DNA of 64,000 bases, taken from assembly GCF_007828865.1 (NCBI RefSeq), contig NZ_VIVK01000001.1, positions 1,674,001-1,738,000 of the forward strand. The letters are read 5' to 3'. Under the pieces are notes generated by a model. The model made no database searches, was not told where the DNA came from, and saw only the letters and a list, made by a program, of their open reading frames with translations. This DNA comes from Kribbella amoyensis. GTDB lineage: Bacteria > Actinomycetota > Actinomycetes > Propionibacteriales > Kribbellaceae. Numbering within the stretch: position 1 is the stretch's first letter; every line of letters begins with the position of its first letter. Shown piece after piece: positions 50,962 through 59,502 of the stretch. The translations under genes were made by a program, and so were the position numbers.

Positions 50962-50975
50962 GTTCCACGTGAACA
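50962..50975. other. degenerate parS site GTTCCACGTGAACA
   Basis: Core TTCCACGTGAA is kept but the right arm is imperfect. Confidence 0.5.
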
Positions 50976-51016
50976 GGCGCTATTCCAGCGACCCGCCAGC
51001 GTTGCCCAGACTGTCC

Positions 51017-51030
51017 GTTCCACGTGAAAC
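51017..51030. other. parS site GTTCCACGTGAAAC
   Basis: Same 14-mer as at 50920. Confidence 0.8.
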
Positions 51031-51073
51031 ACATCGGCGGCACACCCTTCCCCCACCCGCGGTGAGAGCCCCC

Positions 51074-51087
51074 GTTTCACGTGGAAC
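51074..51087. other. parS site GTTTCACGTGGAAC
   Basis: ParB-binding 14-mer with one substitution from consensus. Confidence 0.8.
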
Positions 51088-51100
51088 CGTGGGGATCAAA

Positions 51101-51129
51101 GAAGGCCCGGACCAACGGCCCGGGCCTTC
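51101..51129 (-). terminator. hairpin terminator after parA
   Basis: GAAGGCCCGG and CCGGGCCTTC form a perfect 10-bp stem. In the minus direction it is followed by TTTGAT. It lies 17 nt past the parA stop. Confidence 0.75.
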
Positions 51130-51145
51130 GCGGTGCAGCCGTCGG

Positions 51146-52960
51146 TCAGGGGGTGTTCCGCATCGCGATCTCCCGCGACGCCTCCAGGTACGAGAGCGCG
51201 CCGGCAGACGCCGGGTCGTACGCGAGCACCGTCTGGCCGTGGCTCGGTGCCTCGGAGATCCGGACAGAGCGCGGTACCGCGGTCCGCAGTACGGCGTCCT
51301 GGAAATGGCCACGCACCTCGGCGGCGACCTCTCCCGCAAGCTTCGTCCGGGCGTCGTACATGGTGAGCAGGATCGTCGAGACGTCGAGCTCCGGGTTCAG
51401 GTGCGACTTCACCATGTCGATGTGGCGGAGCAGCTGGGACAGACCCTCGAGCGCGTAGTACTCGCTCTGGATCGGGACCAGCACCTCGCGGGCCGCGGTC
51501 AGCGCGTTCACGGTGAGTAGACCGAGCGACGGCGGGCAGTCGATGAAGACGTAGTCGTACTTCTCACCCGCGGCGGCCGTCTCGGCCAGATGCGCGTCGA
51601 GCGCGCGCTTCAGGCGGCTCTCCCGGGCCACGATGCTGACCAGTTCGATCTCCGCGCCGGCCAGGTCGATGGTCGCCGGGATGACACTGATGCCCGGGTG
51701 CTCCTCGCAGGGCTGGATCAGCTTGGCGAGCGACTCGCCCTCGATGATCGCTTCGTAGATGCCCGGGGTCCCCTCCGCGTGCTCGATGCCGAGCGCCGTG
51801 GACGCGTTGCCCTGCGGGTCGAGGTCGATGACGAGGATCCGCGCGCCGTACAGGGCGAGGCCCGCGGCGACATTCACAGTGGTCGTGGTCTTTCCCACGC
51901 CACCCTTCTGATTGGCGACGACGAAGACCCTCGTCTCCTGGGGCAGCGGGAACTCGCGGCCCATCGTGCGTCCTTCGTTCACCAGCAGGGTCCGTTCGGT
52001 GGCGGCGGCGATCGGGGTCTCCAGCAGTCGTCGCTGTAGCTCGTCCGAAGTGGCCCGCGCGGCGATCTGTGCGGCAGTCATGGCGCCCATTCCAAGAGGT
52101 GCGGGACTTGGCCCGAAGAGGATGTCGGTGGGGGTCGGGGCGGGTTTACCCCCAGGTTCATCCACAGGCCTCTGTGGATGAATTCCCGTGTACGGGGGCG
52201 TCTCCCGGGGGTGGTCATCCACAGGGGGTGGGGACTCGGGGTACTGCTCCTCAGTATCGCGGATCGAACCCGTTTCACGTGAAACCGGAGCGTCGGAACG
52301 CACCGTCGGCAGCGTCGCGTCCAGGCCGGCCGAAGCCGCCATCCGCAGAGCCGAAGGCGCCCGCGACTCGGCCGGCGAACCCGCCGAAGGAATGTTGTCC
52401 ACAGGAGCTGTGGACGCAGCAGGCCGATCACCAGTCGGCCCGAAGTCCCTACCAGGCACGCTCTCCGAAGCAGCCTCGTTCGCAGGAGTGGGCACCAGTT
52501 CGCCCGGTACCGCTTCGATCCCGGAGGACGACGGGGACGAGGACACAGACGAAGGCGTCACCTCGAACCCAGACGCAGTGGGAGATGTGAACTCAGGCGC
52601 CGGCGCCACGGAAGGCTCGGGCTCGGACTGCCCTCCAGAAAGATCGGCTCCGGTCGGCTCCGGAGTATCCACAGGCACGGGGCCTGGCGAGTTAGATGCT
52701 CTGGGCAACTCGGTATCCACAGGCGACGACTCCGCAGTGGACGGAGAGCTCACCCCAGCGGCGGACTCGGGGCTGTCGGCAACGACCGCCTCGGACCCAC
52801 CATCGACGGAGGTAGGTGCTGTGGACTTCGGCGGGACGATCGGTGCCGGATCTGTGAGGACCTGGGTGACGGACTGCGGAGGTTCGACCGGCCAGCCGAT
52901 GGCTTGGGACACCTGGGGGTGACCGGTGCTCTTCTCAGGCCATCCGAGGGCACGGCTCAC
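51146..52960 (-). CDS. parA: chromosome partitioning ATPase ParA with long disordered N-terminus
   Basis: This is a 604-residue protein. The C-terminal 270-310 residues are a standard Soj/ParA: deviant Walker A VANQKGGVGKTTTTVN, LDPQGNASTALG, and FIDCPPSLGLLTVNA. The first 320 or so residues are Pro/Ser/Glu-rich and look disordered, opening with a repeated S-x-A-x-GWP motif (SRALGWPEK, SQAIGWPVEP). The GTG at 52960 has GGAGGTGAGGGG upstream. Internal starts at 52081 or 51964 (AAGGA before it) could give a normal-sized ParA. A parS site lies inside the coding region (PVSRETGS). It follows rsmG by 7 nt. Confidence 0.9.
   Translation of the reverse strand: MSRALGWPEKSTGHPQVSQAIGWPVEPPQSVTQVLTDPAPIVPPKSTAPTSVDGGSEAVVADSPESAAGVSSPSTAESSPVDTELPRASNSPGPVPVDTPEPTGADLSGGQSEPEPSVAPAPEFTSPTASGFEVTPSSVSSSPSSSGIEAVPGELVPTPANEAASESVPGRDFGPTGDRPAASTAPVDNIPSAGSPAESRAPSALRMAASAGLDATLPTVRSDAPVSRETGSIRDTEEQYPESPPPVDDHPRETPPYTGIHPQRPVDEPGGKPAPTPTDILFGPSPAPLGMGAMTAAQIAARATSDELQRRLLETPIAAATERTLLVNEGRTMGREFPLPQETRVFVVANQKGGVGKTTTTVNVAAGLALYGARILVIDLDPQGNASTALGIEHAEGTPGIYEAIIEGESLAKLIQPCEEHPGISVIPATIDLAGAEIELVSIVARESRLKRALDAHLAETAAAGEKYDYVFIDCPPSLGLLTVNALTAAREVLVPIQSEYYALEGLSQLLRHIDMVKSHLNPELDVSTILLTMYDARTKLAGEVAAEVRGHFQDAVLRTAVPRSVRISEAPSHGQTVLAYDPASAGALSYLEASREIAMRNTP
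52272..52285. other. parS site GTTTCACGTGAAAC within parA
   Basis: A perfect consensus site inside the region coding for the ParA N-terminal extension. Confidence 0.85.
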
Positions 52961-52967
52961 GAACCCC

Positions 52968-53639
52968 TCACCTCCCGCGTCTTGTGTGCTTCGATCCCCG
53001 CGCAGCACGTCCGGCCACAATACTCACGACGGTCGTCGGCTGGGCCAGTTCGCCATCCCCGAGTTGGTGGATGTGCCATTCTTCCGCGCCGAGGGCCGTC
53101 AGCCGGCGTTCTGCTCCGGCGAGTTCCTCTTCGGCGGACGATCCCTTCATCGCCAGCATCAGGCCGCCCTCCGCACACAACGGCAGGCACCACCCGGCCA
53201 GCTTCTCCAACGGCGCCACGGCACGCGAGGCAACCACGTCGTACTCCGCGGGCGCGAGGTCCTCGGCCCGAGCCCGGACCACTTCGGCGTTGGTGAGATC
53301 GAGCTTCTCCACAGCCTCCTCGAGGAAGGTGGTGCGCCGGAGCAACGGCTCGACGAGCGACACCCGGAGATCGGGACGAACGAGAGCGAGCACGATCCCC
53401 GGCAGCCCGGCTCCGGTCCCGATATCGGCGACCGTCGACCCTTCGGGGATCAGGCGCTCCAGCACCGCGCAGTTCAGCAGGTGTCGCTCCCAGAGGCGCG
53501 GCACCTCGCGCGGACCGATCAGACCGCGCAGAGTTCCTTCGGTGGCCAGCAGGTCCGCGTACGCGGCCAGCCGGCCCGCCGCTCGGGGGTACAGCTCCTC
53601 CACCAGCGGCGGGGTTTCACGTGAAACGTCTCCGGTCAC
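52968..53639 (-). CDS. rsmG: 16S rRNA (guanine527-N7)-methyltransferase RsmG
   Basis: This is a 223-residue SAM-dependent methyltransferase modifying G527 of 16S rRNA. It has the SAM motif VADIGTGAGLPGIVLAL, then VVRARAEDLAPAEYDVVASR and AVAPLEKLAGWCLPL. Loss in other bacteria gives low-level streptomycin resistance. The GTG start at 53639 is followed at once by a parS site that encodes DVSRET. It lies 18 nt after jag and 7 nt before parA. Confidence 0.95.
   Translation of the reverse strand: MTGDVSRETPPLVEELYPRAAGRLAAYADLLATEGTLRGLIGPREVPRLWERHLLNCAVLERLIPEGSTVADIGTGAGLPGIVLALVRPDLRVSLVEPLLRRTTFLEEAVEKLDLTNAEVVRARAEDLAPAEYDVVASRAVAPLEKLAGWCLPLCAEGGLMLAMKGSSAEEELAGAERRLTALGAEEWHIHQLGDGELAQPTTVVSIVAGRAARGSKHTRRGR
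53614..53627. other. parS site GTTTCACGTGAAAC within rsmG
   Basis: A perfect consensus site at codons 5-9 of rsmG. Confidence 0.85.
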
Positions 53640-53657
53640 GAGCAGACCACGACGGCG

Positions 53658-54176
53658 TCAGGAAGGCTGGACGACGACCCGGCGACGCGGCTCCTCGCCC
53701 TCCGACTCGCTGGTCAGCCCGGCGGCCGCGACGACGTCGTGCACGACCTTCCGCTCGAACGGCGTCATCGGCTCCAGGCGGACCGGCTCACCGCTCGCCT
53801 TCGCCTCCTCGACCGCCTTCTTGCCGACCTGCTCCAGCTCGGTCTTGCGGTTCGCCCGGTAGTTCGAGACGTCCAGCATCAACCGCGACCGCTCACCGGT
53901 CTCCCGGTAGACGGCCAGCCGGGTGAGCTCCTGCAGCGCCTCGAGCACCTTGCCGTTCTCGCCGACGAGGTCGCTCAGGTCGGCACCCACGATCGACACC
54001 GCGGCCCGGTCGCCGTCGATGTCCATATCGATGTCGCCGTCCAGATCGGCGATGTCGAGCAGCTCTTCGAGGTAGTCGGCCGCGATGTCGCTCTCGTTCT
54101 CCAGCGCCTTCACGCGGTCCTCCGCGGACTTGCCGGGCTTCTCCGCCGACTCGGCGTTCTGCATGCCGTCGCTCAC
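53658..54176 (-). CDS. jag: RNA-binding protein Jag/KhpB (KH and R3H domains)
   Basis: This is a 172-residue protein. An acidic N-terminus precedes a KH domain (VSIVGADLSDLVGENGKVLE then ALQELTRLAV) and a C-terminal R3H domain (DVSNYRANRKTELEQV, PFERKVVHDVVAAAG). The separate Jag-N domain of Firmicutes is absent. The GTG at 54176 is preceded by AAGGAG with a 5-nt gap, better than the upstream in-frame ATG at 54233. It binds RNA and is linked to membrane and cell-wall functions in other bacteria. Confidence 0.92.
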   Translation of the reverse strand: MSDGMQNAESAEKPGKSAEDRVKALENESDIAADYLEELLDIADLDGDIDMDIDGDRAAVSIVGADLSDLVGENGKVLEALQELTRLAVYRETGERSRLMLDVSNYRANRKTELEQVGKKAVEEAKASGEPVRLEPMTPFERKVVHDVVAAAGLTSESEGEEPRRRVVVQPS

Positions 54177-54260
54177 GGCCACTCCTTCGTGATTCGAGGT
54201 CCGCCCCACCGGGACCCAGGTCTTACAGTGCAAGGAAAACTGGGGGTACCGCCGCAGCGC

Positions 54261-55487
54261 TCAGTTGTCGGACTTGCGCGCGGCCGCCGACCCGCCGGAC
54301 TTCTTCTGCGCCGCCTTCTGCTGCGCGGTCCGCTGCGCTCGCGACTTCGCCGCCGGCTGACGCTTGGCGTTGCCCGCCTTCTTCGCGGCCGGCGCCTTCT
54401 TGGCAGGCTGCTCGGAGGACTTCGCCGGCTGCTTCTTCGGCGTCTCGTCAGCTTGGCCATTGCTGTCGGCCGTCGACGCGCTCTGTCCGGTGGCACCGCC
54501 GGACTTCCGGTCGCTCCGGGACTGCCGCTTCGGCTGCTGCCGGGTGGCCGGCCGACGGTCCGAGCCGGTCTCGTCGTCGAGGGTGGCGGTCGCCAGACCG
54601 GTGTCCTCCGGCTTGCCCACGCGCCGGTTGTGCTCGCGCTTGCGGGCCTCCATCGCGTCGTACGCCGGGGTGCCCGGAGCCGGGTTGCGGCGGATCACGT
54701 AGAACTGCTGGCCCATCGTCCACAGGTTCGAGACGAACCAGTAGATGAGCACACCGATCGGGAAGTTGAAGCCACCGATCAGGAAGAAGACCGGGAAGAC
54801 GTACAGCATGATCTTCTGCATCTGCGCCGCCTGGCCCTCGAGGGCCTCCTTCGGCATGTTCTTGCGCATCAGCTGAAGCTGGGTGATGAACATCGTGGCG
54901 GTCATCAGGATGATCAGCACGACGGCGACGATCTTGACGTTCGTCGCACCGGGGCCGCTGGCCTTCAGGAAGGTCTGCGAGATCTCCGCACCGAAGATCG
55001 TCGCGTGCTGCAGCGAGGAGACGTACGGATCCATGATGCTCGAGTGCGTCTTGCCCTTCGACGCGTAGTCGAGCACCCGGAACAGGGCCAGGAAGATCGG
55101 CGACTGCAGCAACAGCGGCAGGCACGAGGAGAACGGGTTCGTCCCGGTCTCCTTGTACAGCTTCATCATTTCCTGACCGAGCTTCTCCCGGTCATGGCCG
55201 TACTTCTTCTGCAGCTCCTTCATCTTCGGCTGCAGCAGCTGCATGTTCCGGCTGGAGCGGATCTGCCGCACGAACAGCGGGATCAGCAGGGTCCGGATGA
55301 CCACGGTCAGGCCGGCGATGGACAGCGCCCAGGTCCAGCCGCCGTCCGGGTCCATGACCAGCGAGAGCAGCTGGTGCCACCCCACCAGCAAGGCCGAGAC
55401 AGCCCAGTAGAGCGGGGTCATGACCGCGTTGAACAGGTCTACGATCCCGTCCCACAACGCGAGCTCAGGGATGGCCAGAAGAGTCAC
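54261..55487 (-). CDS. yidC: membrane protein insertase YidC
   Basis: This is a 408-residue Oxa1/YidC insertase with five TMs and no large periplasmic domain. Typical segments are LTVVIRTLLIPLFVRQIRSS (with the conserved TM arginine), LLQSPIFLALFRVL and FPIGVLIYWFVSNLWTMGQQ. A long Lys/Ala/Gln-rich cytosolic tail (about 130 residues) probably contacts the ribosome. It starts GTG directly after the yidD stop. Confidence 0.95.
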   Translation of the reverse strand: MTLLAIPELALWDGIVDLFNAVMTPLYWAVSALLVGWHQLLSLVMDPDGGWTWALSIAGLTVVIRTLLIPLFVRQIRSSRNMQLLQPKMKELQKKYGHDREKLGQEMMKLYKETGTNPFSSCLPLLLQSPIFLALFRVLDYASKGKTHSSIMDPYVSSLQHATIFGAEISQTFLKASGPGATNVKIVAVVLIILMTATMFITQLQLMRKNMPKEALEGQAAQMQKIMLYVFPVFFLIGGFNFPIGVLIYWFVSNLWTMGQQFYVIRRNPAPGTPAYDAMEARKREHNRRVGKPEDTGLATATLDDETGSDRRPATRQQPKRQSRSDRKSGGATGQSASTADSNGQADETPKKQPAKSSEQPAKKAPAAKKAGNAKRQPAAKSRAQRTAQQKAAQKKSGGSAAARKSDN

Positions 55488-55799
55488 TCAAGCACCTCGC
55501 TGCACAGGCCCGGCGTCCGCCGACTCTCCGGGCTGGTTGGCGGAGAGGGTCTCTCCGCGCTGGTCGACATCTGTGGGTGGAACGGGGTCGTAGCCGCCGG
55601 GGTTCCACGGGTGGCAGCGGGCGAGTCTCCTCGCCGCCAGCCAGCTACCGCGCACCGCACCGTGCCGCTCGACCGCTTCCAGGGCGTACGCCGAACAACT
55701 GGGGTAGAACCTGCACACCTGGCCGTACATCGGACTGACGAACTTCCGGTACAGCTTGAGGAAACCGATGAGCCCGTACTTGACGGGCGCGATCTTCAT
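55488..55799 (-). CDS. yidD: membrane protein insertion efficiency factor YidD
   Basis: This is a 103-residue protein with the YidD signature [20 protein letters not shown] followed by [11 protein letters not shown] and [13 protein letters not shown] hydrophilic tail of about 25 residues follows. It helps YidC-mediated insertion. It overlaps rnpA by ATGA and abuts yidC. Confidence 0.95.
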   Translation of the reverse strand: MKIAPVKYGLIGFLKLYRKFVSPMYGQVCRFYPSCSAYALEAVERHGAVRGSWLAARRLARCHPWNPGGYDPVPPTDVDQRGETLSANQPGESADAGPVQRGA

Positions 55800-56146
55800 C
55801 GTGGCTCCAGCACGCGTCGCAGCGCACCGTCCACGTCCGACTCCAGCTCGCCGTACGACGCCGTAGCGGAGGCGGGCAGAGCACGGACCACGGTGAGACT
55901 GCCCGGCGGCAGGTCGGCCAGACGCGCGGCCATCACAGCGCGTAGGCGGCGGTGGACCCGGTTCCGCAGAACCGCGTTGCCCACCGCCTTGTTCACCACG
56001 AATCCGATACGAGCAGGCCCGCCCTGGTCAGGGCCGGCCTGAGACAACAGGTGGACCACCACGGCACGCCGACCCGCCCGCCGTCCGGAACGGACGGCGC
56101 GACGGAAGTCGTCGGACCGGCGCAACCGGTGCGACGCAGGCAGCAC
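55796..56146 (-). CDS. rnpA: ribonuclease P protein component
   Basis: This is a 116-residue basic protein that assists RNase P RNA in tRNA 5' processing. It starts [20 protein letters not shown] and has the RNA-binding signature [20 protein letters not shown]. The frame is open far upstream, but the GTG at 56146 gives the family-typical start. It lies 32 nt after rpmH. Confidence 0.93.
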   Translation of the reverse strand: MLPASHRLRRSDDFRRAVRSGRRAGRRAVVVHLLSQAGPDQGGPARIGFVVNKAVGNAVLRNRVHRRLRAVMAARLADLPPGSLTVVRALPASATASYGELESDVDGALRRVLEPR

Positions 56147-56178
56147 GAGGCAGTCACCGAGACGTCCAGCCAGACGGC

Positions 56179-56316
56179 TCAGGCCGCGAGCCGCTGACGG
56201 CCCTTGCTGCGACGGGAGGCGAGGATCGCGCGACCCGCACGGGTGCGCATCCGAAGACGGAAGCCGTGCTTCTTGTGCCGGCGACGGTTGTTCGGCTGGA
56301 ACGTCCGCTTGCTCAC
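56179..56316 (-). CDS. rpmH: 50S ribosomal protein L34
   Basis: This is a 45-residue, very basic ribosomal protein. It reads [20 protein letters not shown] then [20 protein letters not shown] and RLAA, the complete L34 sequence. The GTG at 56316 has GGAG about 8 nt upstream. It is the first gene of the leftward rpmH-rnpA-yidD-yidC-jag-rsmG-parA series. Confidence 0.97.
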   Translation of the reverse strand: MSKRTFQPNNRRRHKKHGFRLRMRTRAGRAILASRRSKGRQRLAA

Positions 56317-56975
56317 TGGAATGACTCCGGTTACTCGAGATCACATTTGTCGACAAATCCACTGATAGATCTGCCGCTTGGTGCAGTCCTGCACACCGCC
56401 CGAGAACCCGAAGCCGGCGAATGCCGACCGAGGATGGTCCCGCCTGGAGCGCAGCACGAAACGGCCGGCTCAACACCGACCGATCCACGGTACGTGGCCG
56501 CCTGTGGACAGGTCAAACCAGCCGTCCCCATAGTTTTCCACAGCCTTGTGGAGAATCCACATCTCGCACCGGCTGTCAAAGGCCGGTCACAGTCCGGCCC
56601 GATCGGTTCCGAGGGGTGGGACTCGCATCACGACTACGCTCCGGCGTCCACTCGACACGCCGCAGGTTGCCCCCAATTTGGCCTCCATAGCCTGTGGATG
56701 ACGGCTTGAAGCGGCCTGCCAGGACTTGTTAGCGTCAGCCCCTCACACCACAGGTCCCGCGCCCCACAACCGGTAACCAACCCGCTCCACGCTTCGTTCA
56801 CATCTGTGGACAACTTTGTGGACAATGAGGATGACCGGCTGAGGAGACCAGCGATTGCGATGTGCGGCCGACCGGCTGCACACCCAGTGGCCGGGTGCCG
56901 GGACAGAGGTCGCGCCAAGCTGGGTCTTCCCAAGGCGGCACCGGCCACCGCAGCGATGGATTCGGGGAGCAACGC
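56317..56975. other. rpmH-dnaA intergenic region with DnaA-box-like sequences
   Basis: This 659-bp space holds the divergent rpmH and dnaA promoters and no gene that I can support. DnaA-box-like 9-mers (TTGTCCACA family) include 56503-56511, TTTTCCACA at 56534-56542, GAATCCACA at 56553-56561, 56693-56701 and two perfect boxes at 56805 and 56817. This resembles the upstream half of a bipartite actinobacterial origin or dnaA autoregulation sites. Confidence 0.7.
56805..56825 (-). promoter_or_regulatory. two perfect DnaA boxes upstream of dnaA
   Basis: TGTGGACAA (TTGTCCACA on the minus strand) occurs at 56805-56813 and 56817-56825, 12 bp apart, 150-170 bp before the dnaA start. Confidence 0.8.
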
Positions 56976-58997
56976 GTGGTCGAGGACCAGTCCGCGAAGG
57001 CGGACGTGAGGACAGAAGTGAACGACTTGGGCGAGGCGTGGACCAGGGTCCTCGCCGGTCTTCCCCCGAACCAGCGGGCCTGGCTGACGAACTCCCGGCC
57101 GGTCACCCTGCACGAGAGCACCGCGATCGTGGCGGTGCCGGACGACTTCACCCGCGGCCAGTTGGAGACCCGCCTCCGCCCCGATCTGGAGCGGATCCTC
57201 AGCGAGAGCTTCGGCCGCGGCATCCGGATCGCGGTGACCGTCGACCCGTCCCTCGACCCTGAGCTCAACCAGCCGGCCCCGCAGCCCGCAGTCCAGCAGC
57301 AGCCGCCGGTGCAGCAGCCGCCGGTGCAGCAGCCCCCGGCGCAGCACGAGCCGCCGCGGCACATGCCGCTGCAGCAGGCGCCGCAGATGTTGTCCCCAGG
57401 TGTGTACCAGCAGCCGCAGCCGTACCAACCAGTGCAGCAGCCCGACCAGTACCAGCCGGCACCCGCGGAGCCGTACCAGCAGCCCGCGCCGACCGAGCAG
57501 TACCAGGCCCAGCAGTCGGAGCAGCAGTACCAGCCGTCGCAGCCGGAGCAGTATCAACAGCCCGAGCCGTACAAGCAGCCGCAGCAAGAGCAGCAGTACA
57601 GCCAACCCGAGCAGTACAACCAGGGCGAGCAGCAGTACACCCAGAGCCAGCCCGAGCAGTACCGCCCGGCCCCGCAGTCGGAGCAGTACAGCCAGTCTGA
57701 GCAGTACAGCCCGCCGAAACCGGCGGAGCAGTACCAGCCGAGCCAGCCTGAGCAGTACCAGCCGCCGCGGCAGTCGACCCCTGCCCCGCAGGCGCAGCCG
57801 CCGCTGCAGACGGACGGGGCGTACCAGCCGACGCTGCAGTCGTCGCTGTCCGCACCGCCGGAGGTGCTCCACCAGCAGCAGCCGCTCGGTTCACCGCTCG
57901 GCAAGCCGCTCACTCCGGGTGCGACGCTGTCCAACTCGCCGGCCACCGACGCGATGGGCGAGGCGCGACTCAACCCGAAGTACACGTTCGAGACGTTCGT
58001 CATCGGCAGCTCGAACCGGTTCGCGCACGCGGCCGCCGTCGCGGTCGCCGAGGCACCGGGCAAGGCGTACAACCCGCAGCTGATCTACGGCGACTCCGGG
58101 CTGGGCAAGACCCACCTGTTGCACGCGATCGGTCACTACGTACGCAGTCTGTACACCGGCGCCCGCGTCCGGTACGTCTCCAGCGAAGAGTTCACCAACG
58201 ACTTCATCAACGCGATCCGCGACGACAAGGCGTCCCAGTTCCAGCGCCGGTACCGCGACGTCGACGTGCTGCTGATCGACGACATCCAGTTCCTGGAAGG
58301 CAAGATCCAGACCCAGGAAGAGTTCTTCCACACCTTCAACACGCTGCACAACGCGAACAAGCAGATCGTGATCAGCTCCGACCGGGCGCCGAAGCGGCTG
58401 GAGGCGCTGGAGGACCGGCTGCGGAACCGGTTCGAGTGGGGCCTGATCACCGACATCCAGCCGCCCGACCTGGAGACCCGGATCGCGATCCTGCGGAAGA
58501 AGGCGGCCACCGAGCGGCTGACCGCGCCGCCGGAGGTGCTGGAGTTCATCGCGTCGAAGGTGCAGACGAACATCCGTGAGCTCGAGGGCGCCCTGATCCG
58601 GGTCACCGCGTTCGCCAGTCTGAACCGGCAGCCGGTCGACCTGAGCCTGGCCGAGATCGTGCTCAAGGACCTGATCCCCGAGGGCAGCAAGCCCGAGGTG
58701 ACGGCCAGCATGATCATGGGCCAGACCGCCTCGTACTTCGGGCTGTCGATCGACGACCTGTGCGGATCCAGCCGCAGCCGCGTCCTGGTCACCGCCCGGC
58801 AGATCGCCATGTACCTGTGCCGCGAGCTGACCGATCTCTCACTGCCGAAGATCGGCCAGCAGTTCGGCGGCCGCGACCACACCACCGTGATGCACGCGGA
58901 GCGGAAGATCCGGCAGCTGATGTCCGAGCGCCGCAGCGTCTTCAACCAGGTCACCGAGCTGACCAACCGGATCAAGCACCAGGCCAAGCAGCAATGA
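56976..58997 (+). CDS. dnaA: chromosomal replication initiator DnaA with expanded Gln/Tyr/Pro linker
   Basis: This is a 673-residue initiator. Domain I (about 10-92) has [20 protein letters not shown]. Domain II is a very long Gln/Pro/Tyr-rich linker (about 95-325) with [12 protein letters not shown] repeats. The AAA+ domain III has Walker [16 protein letters not shown] (near residue 371) and Walker [13 protein letters not shown]. Domain IV binds DnaA boxes with [20 protein letters not shown]. The GTG at 56976 follows GGGGAG; an upstream ATG frame extension at 56862 was rejected. Confidence 0.96.
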   Translation: MVEDQSAKADVRTEVNDLGEAWTRVLAGLPPNQRAWLTNSRPVTLHESTAIVAVPDDFTRGQLETRLRPDLERILSESFGRGIRIAVTVDPSLDPELNQPAPQPAVQQQPPVQQPPVQQPPAQHEPPRHMPLQQAPQMLSPGVYQQPQPYQPVQQPDQYQPAPAEPYQQPAPTEQYQAQQSEQQYQPSQPEQYQQPEPYKQPQQEQQYSQPEQYNQGEQQYTQSQPEQYRPAPQSEQYSQSEQYSPPKPAEQYQPSQPEQYQPPRQSTPAPQAQPPLQTDGAYQPTLQSSLSAPPEVLHQQQPLGSPLGKPLTPGATLSNSPATDAMGEARLNPKYTFETFVIGSSNRFAHAAAVAVAEAPGKAYNPQLIYGDSGLGKTHLLHAIGHYVRSLYTGARVRYVSSEEFTNDFINAIRDDKASQFQRRYRDVDVLLIDDIQFLEGKIQTQEEFFHTFNTLHNANKQIVISSDRAPKRLEALEDRLRNRFEWGLITDIQPPDLETRIAILRKKAATERLTAPPEVLEFIASKVQTNIRELEGALIRVTAFASLNRQPVDLSLAEIVLKDLIPEGSKPEVTASMIMGQTASYFGLSIDDLCGSSRSRVLVTARQIAMYLCRELTDLSLPKIGQQFGGRDHTTVMHAERKIRQLMSERRSVFNQVTELTNRIKHQAKQQ

Positions 58998-59502
58998 CCC
59001 GAACCGCCTCCGACAGCGTGCTGGACAGGCGCTCGGACGCGGCCGCTCGAACCACACAGCCTGGGGACACAGCTGTGGAAAACTGTGGGTATTCCGGTGG
59101 ACACACGAGGGTTCACTGTGGATTCGCTGTGGGGACACCGAGCGTCATCACCAGGCGTCCCAAGGCAAGCGGGGAATCATCCACAGCGGATCCACATGGT
59201 CATCTGTGCTCTGACCTGCGAACTCGGCGGTTTTCCACACTATCCACCGGTGCGAAGAACCCTATGGAATCTATAGAGGTTCCAAAGTCCACAAATGGTT
59301 CTGGCGGCCCAACCTGGGGAAAACTCCCGATTTCGGCCCGTTCTGGGCACTGTCGGCTCGACCTGTCAGGCTGGTCCTGGAAGTACCTACCGAAGCCCAC
59401 ACAGGACGACCCGAACCGCCACGTCAAGCCCGGTGGGGGCACATCACATCTGTCCGTGGCAGGATCTGCCTGGCACACAGCCGAAACAGGAGGCACCCAG
59501 CG
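58998..59502. other. oriC: dnaA-dnaN intergenic region, probable oriC
   Basis: This 505-bp stretch carries about ten DnaA-box-like 9-mers on both strands: 59074-59082 (TGTGGAAAA), 59084-59092, 59117-59125, 59128-59136, 59177-59185, 59188-59196, 59231-59239 (TTTTCCACA) and 59285-59293 (AAGTCCACA), plus near matches. A relatively AT-rich patch (about 59258-59296) could be the unwinding site. Most boxes deviate from TTGTCCACA at positions 2-4, as is usual for weak origin boxes. The dnaN promoter lies in the right half. Confidence 0.85.

Larger units (their letters stand above)
50790..51145. other. parA-parB intergenic region with parS cluster
   Basis: This 356-bp gap has no gene. It holds three good and one degenerate parS sites and the parA terminator. 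Expected parB promoter elements would overlap the parS sites, allowing ParB autoregulation. Confidence 0.7.

Noticed and set aside
56862..56975. 38-codon N-terminal extension of DnaA
   Set aside because: The GTG at 56976 has a good ribosome site, and the extension has no DnaA domain similarity.
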